A DNA stretch of 64,000 nucleotides, from positions 1 to 64,000 of the forward strand of contig CAYLRU010000009.1 in NCBI GenBank assembly GCA_964386565.1, written 5' to 3'. How positions within the stretch are numbered: the stretch's first letter is position 1; the number at the start of each line of letters is the position of its first letter. The notes beneath the pieces are model-generated. The model saw nothing but the letters and a program-made list of their open reading frames with translations. It searched no databases and was not told the origin of the DNA. Shown here in pieces: positions 26,491 through 36,269 of this stretch. Source of the stretch: CAYLRU01 sp964386565. GTDB lineage: Bacteria > Desulfobacterota > Desulfobacteria > Desulfobacterales > UBA5616. The translations under genes and the position numbers were made by a program.

Positions 26491-27792
26491 TTATCGCATT
26501 AAACCCGGTAAAAACAAAGCAATTTGAGGAAAAGGGATCAATACCAGGGATCCCAGGATCAATGCGATTAAAAAAGGAAAAACGCCTTTAAAGATGACGT
26601 GCAGCGGAACATCATGTGCCACGCCGCTGACGACATAGACATTAATTCCCACGGGCGGCGTGATAACGCCGATCTGGGTGATCAGGACGATGATGACGCC
26701 GAACCACATGGGATCATATCCCAGGGTATTGACCACCGGATAAAAGATCGGGACCGTCAGCATAATCAGGGCCAATGCGTCGATAAAGCATCCACCGATC
26801 AGGTAAACCATAATGATCAATCCCATGATCGCCCAGGACGGCAGGTCAAACCCGACGATCCAATTGGCAATATCAAAGGGGATTCGCGTGACGGCAAGAA
26901 AATGCCCGAAGATGGTGGCGCCGGCAACGATGACCAGAATCATGCAGGATATCCGGGTAGTTTCGTAAAGCGCCTGTCTGAACCTGTTTAATGGAAGGTT
27001 GCGTCTCGCCATGGCGATGACCAGTGCACCGAAGGCACCGATTGCGCCGGCCTCGGTGGGTGTGAAAAAACCCAAAAAAAGGCCGCCCATGACAATGATA
27101 AACAAAATAATGGTTTCAATGAGACCGAAAAGGGACCGGGCTTTTTCCTTTAAGCTTGTCCTGGGGCCTTTCGGTGCCAGGGCTGGATTTGCTTTTGTCC
27201 AGATGACGACGGCAATGATGAACAGTATCGTCAAAAGGAGTCCCGGTATGATCCCGGCCATGAAAAGTTTTCCGATGGACTGTTCCGTCATGATGCCGTA
27301 AAGAATGAAAATGACGCTGGGGGGAATGAGTATCCCCATGCTGCCGCCGGCGGCAACGACGCCTGTGGCGAGTTTGTCATTGTAGTGATATTTTCGCATT
27401 TCAGGCAGGGCAACCGCGGCCATGGTCGCCGCTGTTGCGTTGGTGGACCCGCTGATGGCGGAGAATCCGGTGCATGCGCCGATGGTTGCGATGGCAACCC
27501 CGCCGGGCCAGTGACCGATGAACTTATACGCCGTGTTGAACAACCGGCTGCTGATACCCGAATGAAAAGCAATCTGTCCCATCAGTATGAAAAGAGGGAT
27601 AACAGTGAGGTTATAAGAACCGAAAACTTCAAACAGATCCACTGCCAGAAGATTCATGGCCGCATCGAATGACACAAGATATCCAAAACCGATAAAGCCG
27701 ATGGCGGCCATGACGAATCCCACCGGCATGTTGGAAAAAATAAAAACGAATAAACAGCATAACCCCAAGATACCCACCGACGTCGGTGTCAT
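26491..27792 (-). CDS. dctM: TRAP transporter large permease (DctM family)
   Basis: The 433-residue inner-membrane protein has 11-12 hydrophobic helices and the family patterns FILMGQIAFHSGISSRLF and AAGGSMGILIPPS. It forms the Na+-driven transport channel of a TRAP system, fed by the periplasmic DctP. AAGGAAAATTGA before the ATG is the ribosome binding site. The small permease lies directly upstream and the enoyl-CoA hydratase 50 nt downstream. Confidence 0.95.
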   Translation of the reverse strand: MTPTSVGILGLCCLFVFIFSNMPVGFVMAAIGFIGFGYLVSFDAAMNLLAVDLFEVFGSYNLTVIPLFILMGQIAFHSGISSRLFNTAYKFIGHWPGGVAIATIGACTGFSAISGSTNATAATMAAVALPEMRKYHYNDKLATGVVAAGGSMGILIPPSVIFILYGIMTEQSIGKLFMAGIIPGLLLTILFIIAVVIWTKANPALAPKGPRTSLKEKARSLFGLIETIILFIIVMGGLFLGFFTPTEAGAIGAFGALVIAMARRNLPLNRFRQALYETTRISCMILVIVAGATIFGHFLAVTRIPFDIANWIVGFDLPSWAIMGLIIMVYLIGGCFIDALALIMLTVPIFYPVVNTLGYDPMWFGVIIVLITQIGVITPPVGINVYVVSGVAHDVPLHVIFKGVFPFLIALILGSLVLIPFPQIALFLPGLMR

Positions 27793-27813
27793 TCAATTTT
27801 CCTTCACAATATT

Positions 27814-28305
27814 TCAGCGTTTTAAAAAAATGGTGAATCCGGATTTCACAAACCTGAAAAACAGCACGGCAAAAAGCAGACCGCATCCGACACCGATTCC
27901 ACGGGCAATGAGAAAAATGGGGATTTGCAGTGTCATGGAAACCTCACCGGCCGTATTTAAGCTTTGTGCATATGAAAAGCATTGCCAGGTAACGAGGGCG
28001 AACAGAACAGCGCCGATGAGGTCATTGATGAGCATAATAAGATTTCTTGTACTGGAAGCCAGTCGCTGGACCAGGAAATCTACCGCGATATGTCCCTTCA
28101 TGACGGATGTATGTGCTAAAGAAAATGAAACAAAAAGGGCGCCGAGGAATCCGATCAGTTCATAGGTCCCGGTAATGGGTCTGCGGAAAAATCTGAGAAA
28201 CACATCCGTGCAGGTCAGAAGCATCATGGCGACTACGGACAAGGCCGCCATGATATTAAACCCGTATGCTGTTTTTTCAATCCATCGGTCGATCTTTTCC
28301 AGCAC
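27814..28305 (-). CDS. dctQ: TRAP transporter small permease (DctQ family)
   Basis: The 163-residue protein has four hydrophobic helices, the size and pattern of DctQ subunits, which brace the large permease. It begins at GTG 28305, one base after the DctP stop, with GGGAG upstream, and dctM follows after 21 nt. Confidence 0.9.
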   Translation of the reverse strand: MLEKIDRWIEKTAYGFNIMAALSVVAMMLLTCTDVFLRFFRRPITGTYELIGFLGALFVSFSLAHTSVMKGHIAVDFLVQRLASSTRNLIMLINDLIGAVLFALVTWQCFSYAQSLNTAGEVSMTLQIPIFLIARGIGVGCGLLFAVLFFRFVKSGFTIFLKR

Positions 28306-28306
28306 T

Positions 28307-29344
28307 TTATTCTCCCGGTTGTTTTAACACACACGTCTTAATCATGGTATTGATATCATCCACATATTGTTGACCGGGAAGTCCTTTTTCCACTGCGGAT
28401 TTAATATATTCGGCAATGACCGGCTGAACCGCCCGGCTCCATTTGGCCTGCTCGACATCATCAAGCGGAATAATTCCATTTCCCCGGCTCAGGGTATATT
28501 CGCGTCCGGCGTTATCTACATTGTCCCATGTGGTGCCGTGTACAGCGATCCATTCACTGCTGACATCATCAAATATTTTTTTTAAGTCATCGGGCAATGC
28601 ATTCCATTTATTCTTGTTCATCACCACGAACATGGCCGTGGTATATCCCACCTTGTAGCAATCCGTGGTATATTTGATAACCTCCGCCTGTCGCCATCCC
28701 TTCAGCACTTCAATGGGGCCGAAGGTTCCTTCAACAACCCCTTTCTGCAGGGCTTCGTAAGTGGCTCCCTGGGGCATGGCTACGGGAACGCCGCCCAATG
28801 CCTTGACCACCTTTGCGCTCAAACCGGTGGAGCGAATCTTCATCCTGGCAAGATCTTCTAATTTTTTTACCGGCTTTTGGGTATGCAGCAAACCAGGGCC
28901 ATGGGCATGGAGATATAATACCTTGACGTCAATCAATTCATCGGGTTGGGTTTTTTTATAAAAATCGTTGGCAACACGGGTGGCAACGGTTCCATTTGGA
29001 TATCCCAGGGGAAGGTCAAGGGCTTCCATCACCGGAAATCTTCCCCGCGTATAGGCAAAACAGGACATGGCAATATCCGATATCCCGTTTACAACGCCCT
29101 CATATGCCTGGTTGGCCTTTGTAAGGGTCCCGCCGGGGAAAACGGTAATCTTGACCCTGCCGTTTGATCTTTTTTCTATTTCTTTTGCCCAGGAAACTCC
29201 GGCTTCACATTGGCCGTGTGTGGACGGGAAAAAGATGCTGTACGTCAGATCCACGGTTTCCGCAATTGCCGACGTTGGACAGACCGGTAAAAAGGCCATG
29301 GGAAAAAAAAGCACCAGCGTGAACATCATACTGAATCTTTTCAT
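28307..29344 (-). CDS. dctP: TRAP transporter substrate-binding protein (DctP family)
   Basis: The 345-residue periplasmic protein has a signal peptide cut near AIAET. The mature domain is a typical DctP fold, including KIRSTG with the arginine that clamps the ligand carboxylate and the GGVPVAMPQGATYEALQKG strand-helix region. AAGGAG precedes the ATG. It is the first gene of the seven-gene minus-strand run, divergent from argC. The ligand is an organic acid or similar; identity unknown. Confidence 0.94.
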   Translation of the reverse strand: MKRFSMMFTLVLFFPMAFLPVCPTSAIAETVDLTYSIFFPSTHGQCEAGVSWAKEIEKRSNGRVKITVFPGGTLTKANQAYEGVVNGISDIAMSCFAYTRGRFPVMEALDLPLGYPNGTVATRVANDFYKKTQPDELIDVKVLYLHAHGPGLLHTQKPVKKLEDLARMKIRSTGLSAKVVKALGGVPVAMPQGATYEALQKGVVEGTFGPIEVLKGWRQAEVIKYTTDCYKVGYTTAMFVVMNKNKWNALPDDLKKIFDDVSSEWIAVHGTTWDNVDNAGREYTLSRGNGIIPLDDVEQAKWSRAVQPVIAEYIKSAVEKGLPGQQYVDDINTMIKTCVLKQPGE

Positions 29345-29673
29345 TTTTTTCTCCTTGCAAATGAGTTTGGGGATGGGTTGTTTCGGTATTAATTACGCCA
29401 ACTACCTATTATTTTTTCAATGGTGCTGTCAATAGATTCCGTTCTGAGGAATGCAAAAAGTCATCATTTTTCCATTATTTATCCGGCATTTCGTACCATA
29501 ACAAATGATTGCGGGCGATTTGATACATGTTCATGCAAATGCTTTTTATGATTAAAAATAAATGTTTAACACCTTGATATTAAAAATGAGATCTGATAGT
29601 AAAAATAGTTTACCGCCATGGAAAACAACCCTATGGCGAACAGGTATTGCCCCAGTATAAAAAAGGAGGATTT
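29345..29673. other. Divergent intergenic region between dctP and argC
   Basis: These 329 nt must hold promoters for both the transport run (minus) and argC (plus). The DNA is A/T-rich. TTGATA hexamers at 29520 and 29575 are possible plus-strand -35 boxes, but neither has a good -10 at proper spacing, so no promoter is called. Confidence 0.4.
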
Positions 29674-30711
29674 ATGATCAGGGTTGGCATTGTCGGAGCA
29701 AATGGGTATGCCGGAGCCGAGCTTGTCAGAATTTTAGTCGCTCATCCGGAAGCGAACCTGACGATAATTACGTCCCGACAGTATTCCGGAAAAAAATTCA
29801 GCCGGATTTATCCGTCTATGGAGAATGTGGTTGACCTTGTTTGCGAGGACATGTCCATAGACCGGTTGTGTGACGCGGCAGATGTAATTTTTACCGCACT
29901 GCCTCATAAAATTCCAATGGAAATAATTCCCGGATTGATCAACAACGGTAAAAAGGTAATTGATCTTTCTGCTGATTTTCGGTTTTCAGATGTTGCGCGT
30001 TACGAAGCTTTTTATCAGCCCCACACGGCTCCGGAACTGCTGAAGCAGTCGGTTTACGGTTTAAGTGAAATCTTTTTCGATGAAATTAAGACGGCACGGC
30101 TCATCGGAAACCCAGGGTGTTATCCGACCAGTGTTCTTTTGCCGCTCATACCGTTGCTGAAGCAGAATCTGATAGAGGAGACCACCATTATCGCGGATTC
30201 AAAATCCGGTGTCAGCGGGGCGGGACGCTCCCTGTCGCCGACATCCCATTTCTGTGAAGTGAATGAATCCTACAAGGCGTATAAGGTCGGAGAACACCGT
30301 CATACACCGGAAATGGAAGAGGTATTGAGCCGTGAAGCGGGCATGCCGATTCATATCACCTTTGTTCCCCATCTGGTGCCCATGACCCGGGGAATGTTGA
30401 CGACCATTTACGCTGTTTTGCAACAGAATGTCGGCGAAAGGGATATTGAAGAGTGTTTTCATACTTACTACAATGAACAGCCGTTCATTCGACTCTGCAA
30501 GGATAACAGAATGCCGGATACACTGCATGTTAAGGGAACGAATTTTTGTGATATCGGATTTCGGATTGAAAAACATAACAGGCGAATCATTCTGTTATCA
30601 GCCATTGATAACTTGGTAAAGGGGGCATCGGGGCAGGCCGTTCAAAACATGAATATCATGATGGGGTATGATCAGACCGCCGGCTTACTGCAGGTGCCGT
30701 ACCCATTATAG
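29674..30711 (+). CDS. argC: N-acetyl-gamma-glutamyl-phosphate reductase
   Basis: ArgC reduces N-acetylglutamyl phosphate to the semialdehyde in arginine synthesis, using NADPH. From ATG 29674 it is 345 residues; this start is chosen over TTG 29647 because AAAAGGAGG lies directly upstream of 29674. The NADP motif GANGYAG is at residues 8-14. The catalytic cysteine is C149 in GNPGCYPTS, and the active-site histidine lies in the GEHRHTPE segment. It stands alone without other arg genes. Confidence 0.96.
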   Translation: MIRVGIVGANGYAGAELVRILVAHPEANLTIITSRQYSGKKFSRIYPSMENVVDLVCEDMSIDRLCDAADVIFTALPHKIPMEIIPGLINNGKKVIDLSADFRFSDVARYEAFYQPHTAPELLKQSVYGLSEIFFDEIKTARLIGNPGCYPTSVLLPLIPLLKQNLIEETTIIADSKSGVSGAGRSLSPTSHFCEVNESYKAYKVGEHRHTPEMEEVLSREAGMPIHITFVPHLVPMTRGMLTTIYAVLQQNVGERDIEECFHTYYNEQPFIRLCKDNRMPDTLHVKGTNFCDIGFRIEKHNRRIILLSAIDNLVKGASGQAVQNMNIMMGYDQTAGLLQVPYPL

Positions 30712-30832
30712 CGCGAAGGCCAGTTGTTGAGAGTACTTGACAACCCGTTTCTATTGGACTAAGAGAGGATTTTGATTTTACATTGTCGATTATTGCTTTA
30801 ATTAGACCTACATATAGCGAAAGGAGACAAAC

Positions 30833-31741
30833 ATGACGGCAAAATTAATTAAGGGTACGGATATTCGGGAGGAAATCCTGAATGAAATCACGAAGGAAGT
30901 CGCCCAGATCAAAGAAAAACACGGTGTTGTTCCGGGATTGGTCACCATCCTCGTGGGAGAAAATCCTGCCTCTGTTTCTTATGTGACGTTAAAAATTAAA
31001 ACGGCCCACCGGGTCGGATTTAAAGAAATACAGGACAATCAAAGCCCGGACATTTCCGAAGCGGATCTCCTGGCATTAATCGACAAGTATAATAAAGATG
31101 ATTCAATTCACGGGATATTGGTACAACTTCCGTTGCCCAAGCATATCAATGAAAAAAAGGTACTGAATGCCATTGACCCGGACAAGGATGTGGACGGATT
31201 CCATCCTGTCAATGTCGGCCGGTTGATGATCGGCGGAAGCGAAGTGAAATTTCCCCCCTGCACTCCCGCCGGGATTCAGGAAATGATCGTAAGAGCAGGT
31301 GTTGAAACAAGCGGTGCGGAACTGGTTGTTGTCGGACGATCCAATATTGTGGGCAAGCCCATTGCCAACATGATGCTCCAGAAAGGACCGGGAGCGAATT
31401 CCACCGTTACCGTTGTTCACACCCGGACAAAAAATATGGATGAACATTGTAAACGGGCTGATATTCTGATTGTCGCAGCCGGTGTTCCCAACCTTGTCAA
31501 ACCGGAATGGATAAAGCCCGGGGCGTGCGTCATTGATGTCGGTGTTAATCGTGTGGGGGAAAAAATCAGTGAAAAAACCGGTAAGAAGGTTGCCATATTA
31601 AGAGGCGACGTTGATTTTGATGCGGCCAAGGAAATCGCCGGATACATAACACCTGTTCCGGGTGGTGTAGGGCCCATGACGATTACCATGCTCATGAAAA
31701 ATACCTTGAACTCCCTGAAATTCAAACTGGGTATCAATTAG
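30833..31741 (+). CDS. folD: Bifunctional methylenetetrahydrofolate dehydrogenase / methenyltetrahydrofolate cyclohydrolase
   Basis: FolD interconverts methylene-, methenyl- and formyl-tetrahydrofolate, supplying one-carbon units; in acetyl-CoA-pathway anaerobes it also serves the methyl branch. The 302-residue enzyme has catalytic Y50 and K54 in SYVTLKIK, the GILVQLPLP motif near residue 100, the NADP-binding VVGRSNIVGKP and the C-terminal PVPGGVGPMT. A clear AAAGGAG precedes the ATG. It is single-gene, 121 nt after argC. Confidence 0.96.
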   Translation: MTAKLIKGTDIREEILNEITKEVAQIKEKHGVVPGLVTILVGENPASVSYVTLKIKTAHRVGFKEIQDNQSPDISEADLLALIDKYNKDDSIHGILVQLPLPKHINEKKVLNAIDPDKDVDGFHPVNVGRLMIGGSEVKFPPCTPAGIQEMIVRAGVETSGAELVVVGRSNIVGKPIANMMLQKGPGANSTVTVVHTRTKNMDEHCKRADILIVAAGVPNLVKPEWIKPGACVIDVGVNRVGEKISEKTGKKVAILRGDVDFDAAKEIAGYITPVPGGVGPMTITMLMKNTLNSLKFKLGIN

Positions 31742-32072
31742 ATACGACCTGTTGCCCTGGTCATTGGGGAACGGGGAATGCGCTTACATTGCCTGTTTAA
31801 AAAATGCCGATGGGTGCTGGATATTCTGTGGATTAACAGCACCCATCGGCAGATTACCATGGACATGGCTCTCAAAAAATAGCACAAAGAATTGTTGTAT
31901 ATTTTGCCGATCATACAACATATGGTATAAATGCTTGACATGGTTATTTATTGTGTGATAAATGAACCATGATTAGATCAATCCGGCTGTCGTGGGTTAT
32001 TCTATGTGGCGTGTTGAACTGATGATCTCATAATTCCTTTTCGGTATAAACACATTTTCAGGTCAGATAATT
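31742..32072. other. Intergenic region between folD and the M23 peptidase gene
   Basis: No gene is supported in these 331 nt. They contain the long hairpin at 31805-31851 and a possible promoter with TTGACA at 31935-31940 and GATAAA at 31957-31962 (16-nt spacing) reading towards the peptidase gene. Confidence 0.45.
31805..31851 (-). terminator. Perfect 15-bp hairpin oriented as a minus-strand terminator
   Basis: Bases 31805-31819 pair perfectly with 31837-31851 around a 17-nt loop. On the minus strand the 3' arm is followed directly by six T (the A-run at 31799-31804 on the plus strand); on the plus strand no T-run follows. Yet both neighbouring genes are on the plus strand. It may still stop folD transcripts weakly, or end an unannotated minus-strand RNA. 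Confidence 0.5.
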
Positions 32073-33005
32073 ATGCTCAAACGCAACAGACTCACCGTTC
32101 TGGTGTTAAGTGACAGAGGTACCCGGGTCAGGCAGATCGTTGCTTCAAAACAACTTGTGTGTTTATTCAGTTTTTTTCTTTTGGCAGTCCTGGTGTCTTC
32201 CGGCTACATTCTTTTCGATTACATCCGTCTCAAGTTCACCGATGTTCAGAACAAAAATCTTGAAAAGATCGTACTCCGCCAGGAAGAAAATATTGCTGAT
32301 CAAAAAAAGCAAATCAGGATATTTGCCGAAAAGATCAACAGGATAAAATCCGAGTTGGCCAGGTTAAGTGAGTTTGAGCAAAAAATAAAAGTTGTCGCCA
32401 ACCTGGAAGAGACCGACAACCAGGAAGAGATTTTTGGTGTGGGCGGGTCATTACCCGAGGATTTGGATACCAAAAACGTCATTGCCTCCGGTCATAATGC
32501 CCTGCTTCGGGAGATGCATGACCAGATGGACCAGCTTGAAATGATTTCAGTATACCATAAGAAATCGTTTGAGCAACTGCTGGACATGTTGAAAGACAGG
32601 GAGAACCTACTTGCCTCCACACCTTCTATTCGTCCTACGTCCGGCTGGATTTCTTCAAGATTCGGTTACCGGAAAAGCCCGTTTACCGGAAAGAGAGAAT
32701 TTCACAAAGGTCTGGATATCGCCGCTCCCAAAGGAACCGAGATACGGGCTACCGCCGACGGCGTCATCAGTTTCTCCGGGAAAAAGGGTTTGTTGGGTAA
32801 AATGATCATCATTGATCATGGACATGGAATGGTGACGCGTTATGCCCATATTGATACACTTCTTAAAAAAAGGGGTGAGTCCGTGGAGCGGGGAGAAGTT
32901 ATCGGACTGGTTGGAAATTCGGGCCGGAGCACCGGTTCCCACCTCCATTACGAGGTTTTGCTGAACGGCATTCAGGTGAATCCGGAAAAATATATCCTCA
33001 ATTAA
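32073..33005 (+). CDS. M23 family metallopeptidase (LytM domain) with membrane anchor and coiled coil
   Basis: The 310-residue protein has a basic N-terminus, one membrane helix at about residues 25-45, a coiled coil at about residues 50-115 and a C-terminal M23 peptidase domain from residue 190. Zinc and catalytic residues are in place: H211 and D215 in FHKGLDIAAP, a YAH motif and H290/H292 in HLHYE. It is anchored in the inner membrane and would cut peptidoglycan cross-links in the periplasm. With all ligands present it is likely an active hydrolase and not an EnvC-type activator. Confidence 0.92.
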   Translation: MLKRNRLTVLVLSDRGTRVRQIVASKQLVCLFSFFLLAVLVSSGYILFDYIRLKFTDVQNKNLEKIVLRQEENIADQKKQIRIFAEKINRIKSELARLSEFEQKIKVVANLEETDNQEEIFGVGGSLPEDLDTKNVIASGHNALLREMHDQMDQLEMISVYHKKSFEQLLDMLKDRENLLASTPSIRPTSGWISSRFGYRKSPFTGKREFHKGLDIAAPKGTEIRATADGVISFSGKKGLLGKMIIIDHGHGMVTRYAHIDTLLKKRGESVERGEVIGLVGNSGRSTGSHLHYEVLLNGIQVNPEKYILN

Positions 33006-33260
33006 CGCCTTGCCATATCGGGGTATCCGCAAGATCTCTCCAAGTGTTCCTTTGGTTATGTAAAAACCTGATAAACGAAATATTAAGCCGAGAAATGTCG
33101 TCTGAGTTCTTTTTTCAGTATATGGGCATCTGCCATCGGCATATTAACCTGTTGATTCCTTTCCTGCGTAAATGATAATGAATGAAAAAAACGATTAAAC
33201 GGATTCAAATGCGATGATGCCAAGGTACGATACCGGAGCTTCAGGAGGATTACACAGCAA

Positions 33261-35795
33261 ATGATAGCCAGATTACTGACCAAAATATTCGGGAGTAAGA
33301 ACGAACGGGAATTAAAAAAACTTCAGCCCATCATTCAAGCCATTAATGAACTGGAACCCAAATTTCGTCAAATGTCCGATGAGGAGCTTAAAAGACAGAC
33401 GGATATCTTTAAACAACGGATAGAAAACGGCGAATCCCTTGATGAATTGATTCCGGAAACGTTTGCGACAGTTCGGGAAGCATCCGTCCGTACCGTAAAC
33501 ATGCGTCATTTTGATGTTCAGCTTATCGGTGGAATCGTCCTGCACAGGGGCCAGATCGCGGAAATGAAAACCGGGGAAGGGAAAACCCTGGTGGCAACCC
33601 TTCCGGCATACCTCAATGCCTTGACCGGCAAAGGAGTCCATATTGTTACGGTCAATGACTATCTTGCCCGACGGGACACGGAATGGATGGGCCGGATTTA
33701 CAATTTTTTAGGTCTTTCCGTGGGTACTGTTCTTCATGGTCTAGATGATGCCGAGCGGAAAACAGCATACGGGTCGGACATTACTTACGGTACGAATAAT
33801 GAATTCGGGTTCGATTATCTCAGGGATAATATGAAATTCAACCATGAGGCCATTGTCCAGAAATATCTTAATTTCGCCATTGTGGACGAAGTCGACAGCA
33901 TTTTGATTGATGAGGCCAGAACCCCTCTGATCATATCCGGTCCTGCTGAAAAATCGACCCATCTGTATTACCAGGTCAACACGATTATTCCCAAATTAAC
34001 CCGGGACAAGGACTACACCATTGATGAAAAAGCCCGTAATGCCGTTATGACAGAGGAAGGTATTGCCAAGTGTGAAAAACTCCTTCAGGTGGATAATTTA
34101 TATGACCCCAAATATATCGAGCTGCTGCATCACATCAATCAGGCGTTAAAAGCACACACGCTGTTCAAGAGAGACGTCGATTACATTGTGAAAAACGGGG
34201 AGGTCATTATCGTAGATGAGTTTACCGGTCGGTTGATGCCGGGACGGCGATACAGCGAAGGATTACACCAGGCCTTGGAGGCAAAGGAAAACGTAAAAAT
34301 CGAAAATGAAAACCAGACCCTGGCCACCATCACGTTTCAAAATTATTTCAGAATGTACGACAAACTGGCGGGAATGACCGGTACGGCGGATACCGAAGCA
34401 GCGGAATTCAAGAAAATTTACGGTCTTGATGTGATTGTGATCCCCACGAACAAACCCATGATCCGAACTGATTATCCGGATGTGATTTATAAAACCAAAA
34501 GGGAAAAATATGAAGCGGTATTGGATGAAATAGTGGCGCTGAATAAAAAGGGACAACCGGTTTTGGTGGGAACCATATCCATTGACGTATCTGAAAGCCT
34601 GAGCAAAAAATTAAGCAAAAGGGGGATTCCCCATTCGGTCTTAAATGCAAAAAACCACCAGAAGGAAGCAGAAATCATTGCCATGGCCGGGCAAAAAGGA
34701 GCCGTCACCATTTCAACCAATATGGCCGGCAGGGGAACGGACATTGTTTTGGGCGAAGGGGTAACAGAACTCGGCGGGCTCCATATCCTGGGAACGGAAC
34801 GGCATGAATCCAGACGGATCGACAACCAGTTGAGGGGACGATCCGGCAGACAGGGTGACCCGGGATCATCGCGGTTCTATATGGCCCTCGAGGATGACCT
34901 GTTGAGAATATTCGGTGGGGAAAGGATTACCGGAATCATGGAGCGGCTGGGCATGGAAGACGGAGAACCTATCGAGCACAAGCTTATCAGCAGGGCTATT
35001 GAAAATGCCCAGGCAAAGGTGGAAGCGCACAATTTCGATATCAGAAAGCACCTCATCGAGTATGATGACGTGATGAATCAGCAGCGGGAAGTCATATATC
35101 GCCAACGCCGAGAAGCGTTAACCGGAAGTGATTTAAGATCAACCATCGAGGATATGATCTTTGAGAGATCCCGATTTATTGCCGATCAATACGCAGATGA
35201 AAGAACGCCTGCCGTGGATTGGGACTGGGACGGAATAAAACAGGCTTTTTTCAAGCAGTTCGGCTTTCATTTCAATCCGCCGGATGATGATACCTTAGAT
35301 GGGCTGGAGGGAGAAGGGTTGGCCGCCATAATATCCGAAGAAGCATCGAAAAAATATGCGGACAAGGAAAAAACCATCGGTTCGGAACATATGCGTCATC
35401 TGGAAAGAATGATTATGCTCCAGACCGTGGACAGCCTGTGGAAAGACCATCTGTTAAGCATGGACCATTTAAAAGAGGGGATCGGTCTGAGAGGATATGC
35501 ACAACAGAATCCATTGCTTGTTTATAAGAAAGAAGGCTTTGAACTGTTTGCCGATATGATTGAACGGATCAAGGAGGAAACCATCGGCATATTGTTCAGG
35601 ATTGAAGTGGCCGAACCCGAAGAGGTAACGACCTTGCAAAAGCGATCTCAAGAACAAAACCTGATTTATTCAAGTGGCGGTGCCGAGGAAAATCGAAAAA
35701 AAACACCCGTGAAACGATCGAATAAAAAGGTTGGAAGAAACGATCCATGTCCTTGCGGCAGCGGGAAAAAATATAAAAAATGCTGCGGTCAATAA
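33261..35795 (+). CDS. secA: Preprotein translocase ATPase
   Basis: SecA drives Sec-dependent protein export through SecYEG. The 844-residue length is usual. Visible parts are Walker A TGEGKT near residue 104, DEVDSILIDEARTPLIISG (Walker B and following), the preprotein cross-linking region with AGMTGTADTEAAEF, the second nucleotide-binding fold with TNMAGRGTDIVLGEGV and RGRSGRQGDPG, and a C-terminal zinc-binding tail with C830, C832, C841 and C842, which binds SecB or ribosomes in relatives. It stands alone after a 255-nt gap. Confidence 0.98.
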   Translation: MIARLLTKIFGSKNERELKKLQPIIQAINELEPKFRQMSDEELKRQTDIFKQRIENGESLDELIPETFATVREASVRTVNMRHFDVQLIGGIVLHRGQIAEMKTGEGKTLVATLPAYLNALTGKGVHIVTVNDYLARRDTEWMGRIYNFLGLSVGTVLHGLDDAERKTAYGSDITYGTNNEFGFDYLRDNMKFNHEAIVQKYLNFAIVDEVDSILIDEARTPLIISGPAEKSTHLYYQVNTIIPKLTRDKDYTIDEKARNAVMTEEGIAKCEKLLQVDNLYDPKYIELLHHINQALKAHTLFKRDVDYIVKNGEVIIVDEFTGRLMPGRRYSEGLHQALEAKENVKIENENQTLATITFQNYFRMYDKLAGMTGTADTEAAEFKKIYGLDVIVIPTNKPMIRTDYPDVIYKTKREKYEAVLDEIVALNKKGQPVLVGTISIDVSESLSKKLSKRGIPHSVLNAKNHQKEAEIIAMAGQKGAVTISTNMAGRGTDIVLGEGVTELGGLHILGTERHESRRIDNQLRGRSGRQGDPGSSRFYMALEDDLLRIFGGERITGIMERLGMEDGEPIEHKLISRAIENAQAKVEAHNFDIRKHLIEYDDVMNQQREVIYRQRREALTGSDLRSTIEDMIFERSRFIADQYADERTPAVDWDWDGIKQAFFKQFGFHFNPPDDDTLDGLEGEGLAAIISEEASKKYADKEKTIGSEHMRHLERMIMLQTVDSLWKDHLLSMDHLKEGIGLRGYAQQNPLLVYKKEGFELFADMIERIKEETIGILFRIEVAEPEEVTTLQKRSQEQNLIYSSGGAEENRKKTPVKRSNKKVGRNDPCPCGSGKKYKKCCGQ

Positions 35796-35825
35796 TGATG
35801 AATTCGTAAAAAACCGAATTCATCA
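35796..35825 (+). other. Hairpin directly after secA
   Basis: An 11-bp perfect stem (35796-35806 with 35815-35825) around an 8-nt A-rich loop begins at the base after the secA stop. There is no T-run, so it is not a classic terminator; it may stabilise the mRNA 3' end. Confidence 0.5.
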
Positions 35826-35941
35826 ATCGCATTATGCTCTTTACAAACGACACCTTCAGTGATTATAATTCGATAACAGTAGCCGATGAAGGGGTGCATT
35901 AAAACAGTACTTTTAAATCAAAAAATTACAATTTTCCGGGA

Positions 35942-36265
35942 ATGGTTCAAATGGCACAAGAAAGGCCCGTAATAGGGGATGAGACAGGTTCAGATGTTCA
36001 ACAGGAAGTGGATGAACCGCCTTTATACAAGGTCTTGCTATTGAATGACGATTATACCACGATGGAATTTGTTGTAAGAATCCTCCGGTATGTTTTTCAC
36101 AAGTCAAATGAAGAGGCCGTTGCCATTATGTTGAACGTTCATCGGAACGGCAGGGGAATTTGCGGCATTTACCCGTATGAGGTTGCCGAAACGAAGGTGG
36201 ACACGGTTCATTCCCTGGCCATGGAAAACGGTTTCCCGTTGAAATGCGTTATGGAAAAGGAATAA
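35942..36265 (+). CDS. clpS: ATP-dependent Clp protease adaptor
   Basis: ClpS binds N-degron substrates and delivers them to ClpA. The 107-residue protein has the flexible acidic N-terminus followed by the conserved core: LLNDDYTTMEFVVRIL (substrate-pocket residues), HRNGRGICGIYPYEVAETK and a terminal region with FPLKCVMEKE. The start may be 35942 or the ATG at 35951. clpA follows after 4 nt and aat comes next, so all three N-degron components are adjacent. Confidence 0.96.
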   Translation: MVQMAQERPVIGDETGSDVQQEVDEPPLYKVLLLNDDYTTMEFVVRILRYVFHKSNEEAVAIMLNVHRNGRGICGIYPYEVAETKVDTVHSLAMENGFPLKCVMEKE

Positions 36266-36269
36266 GGCA

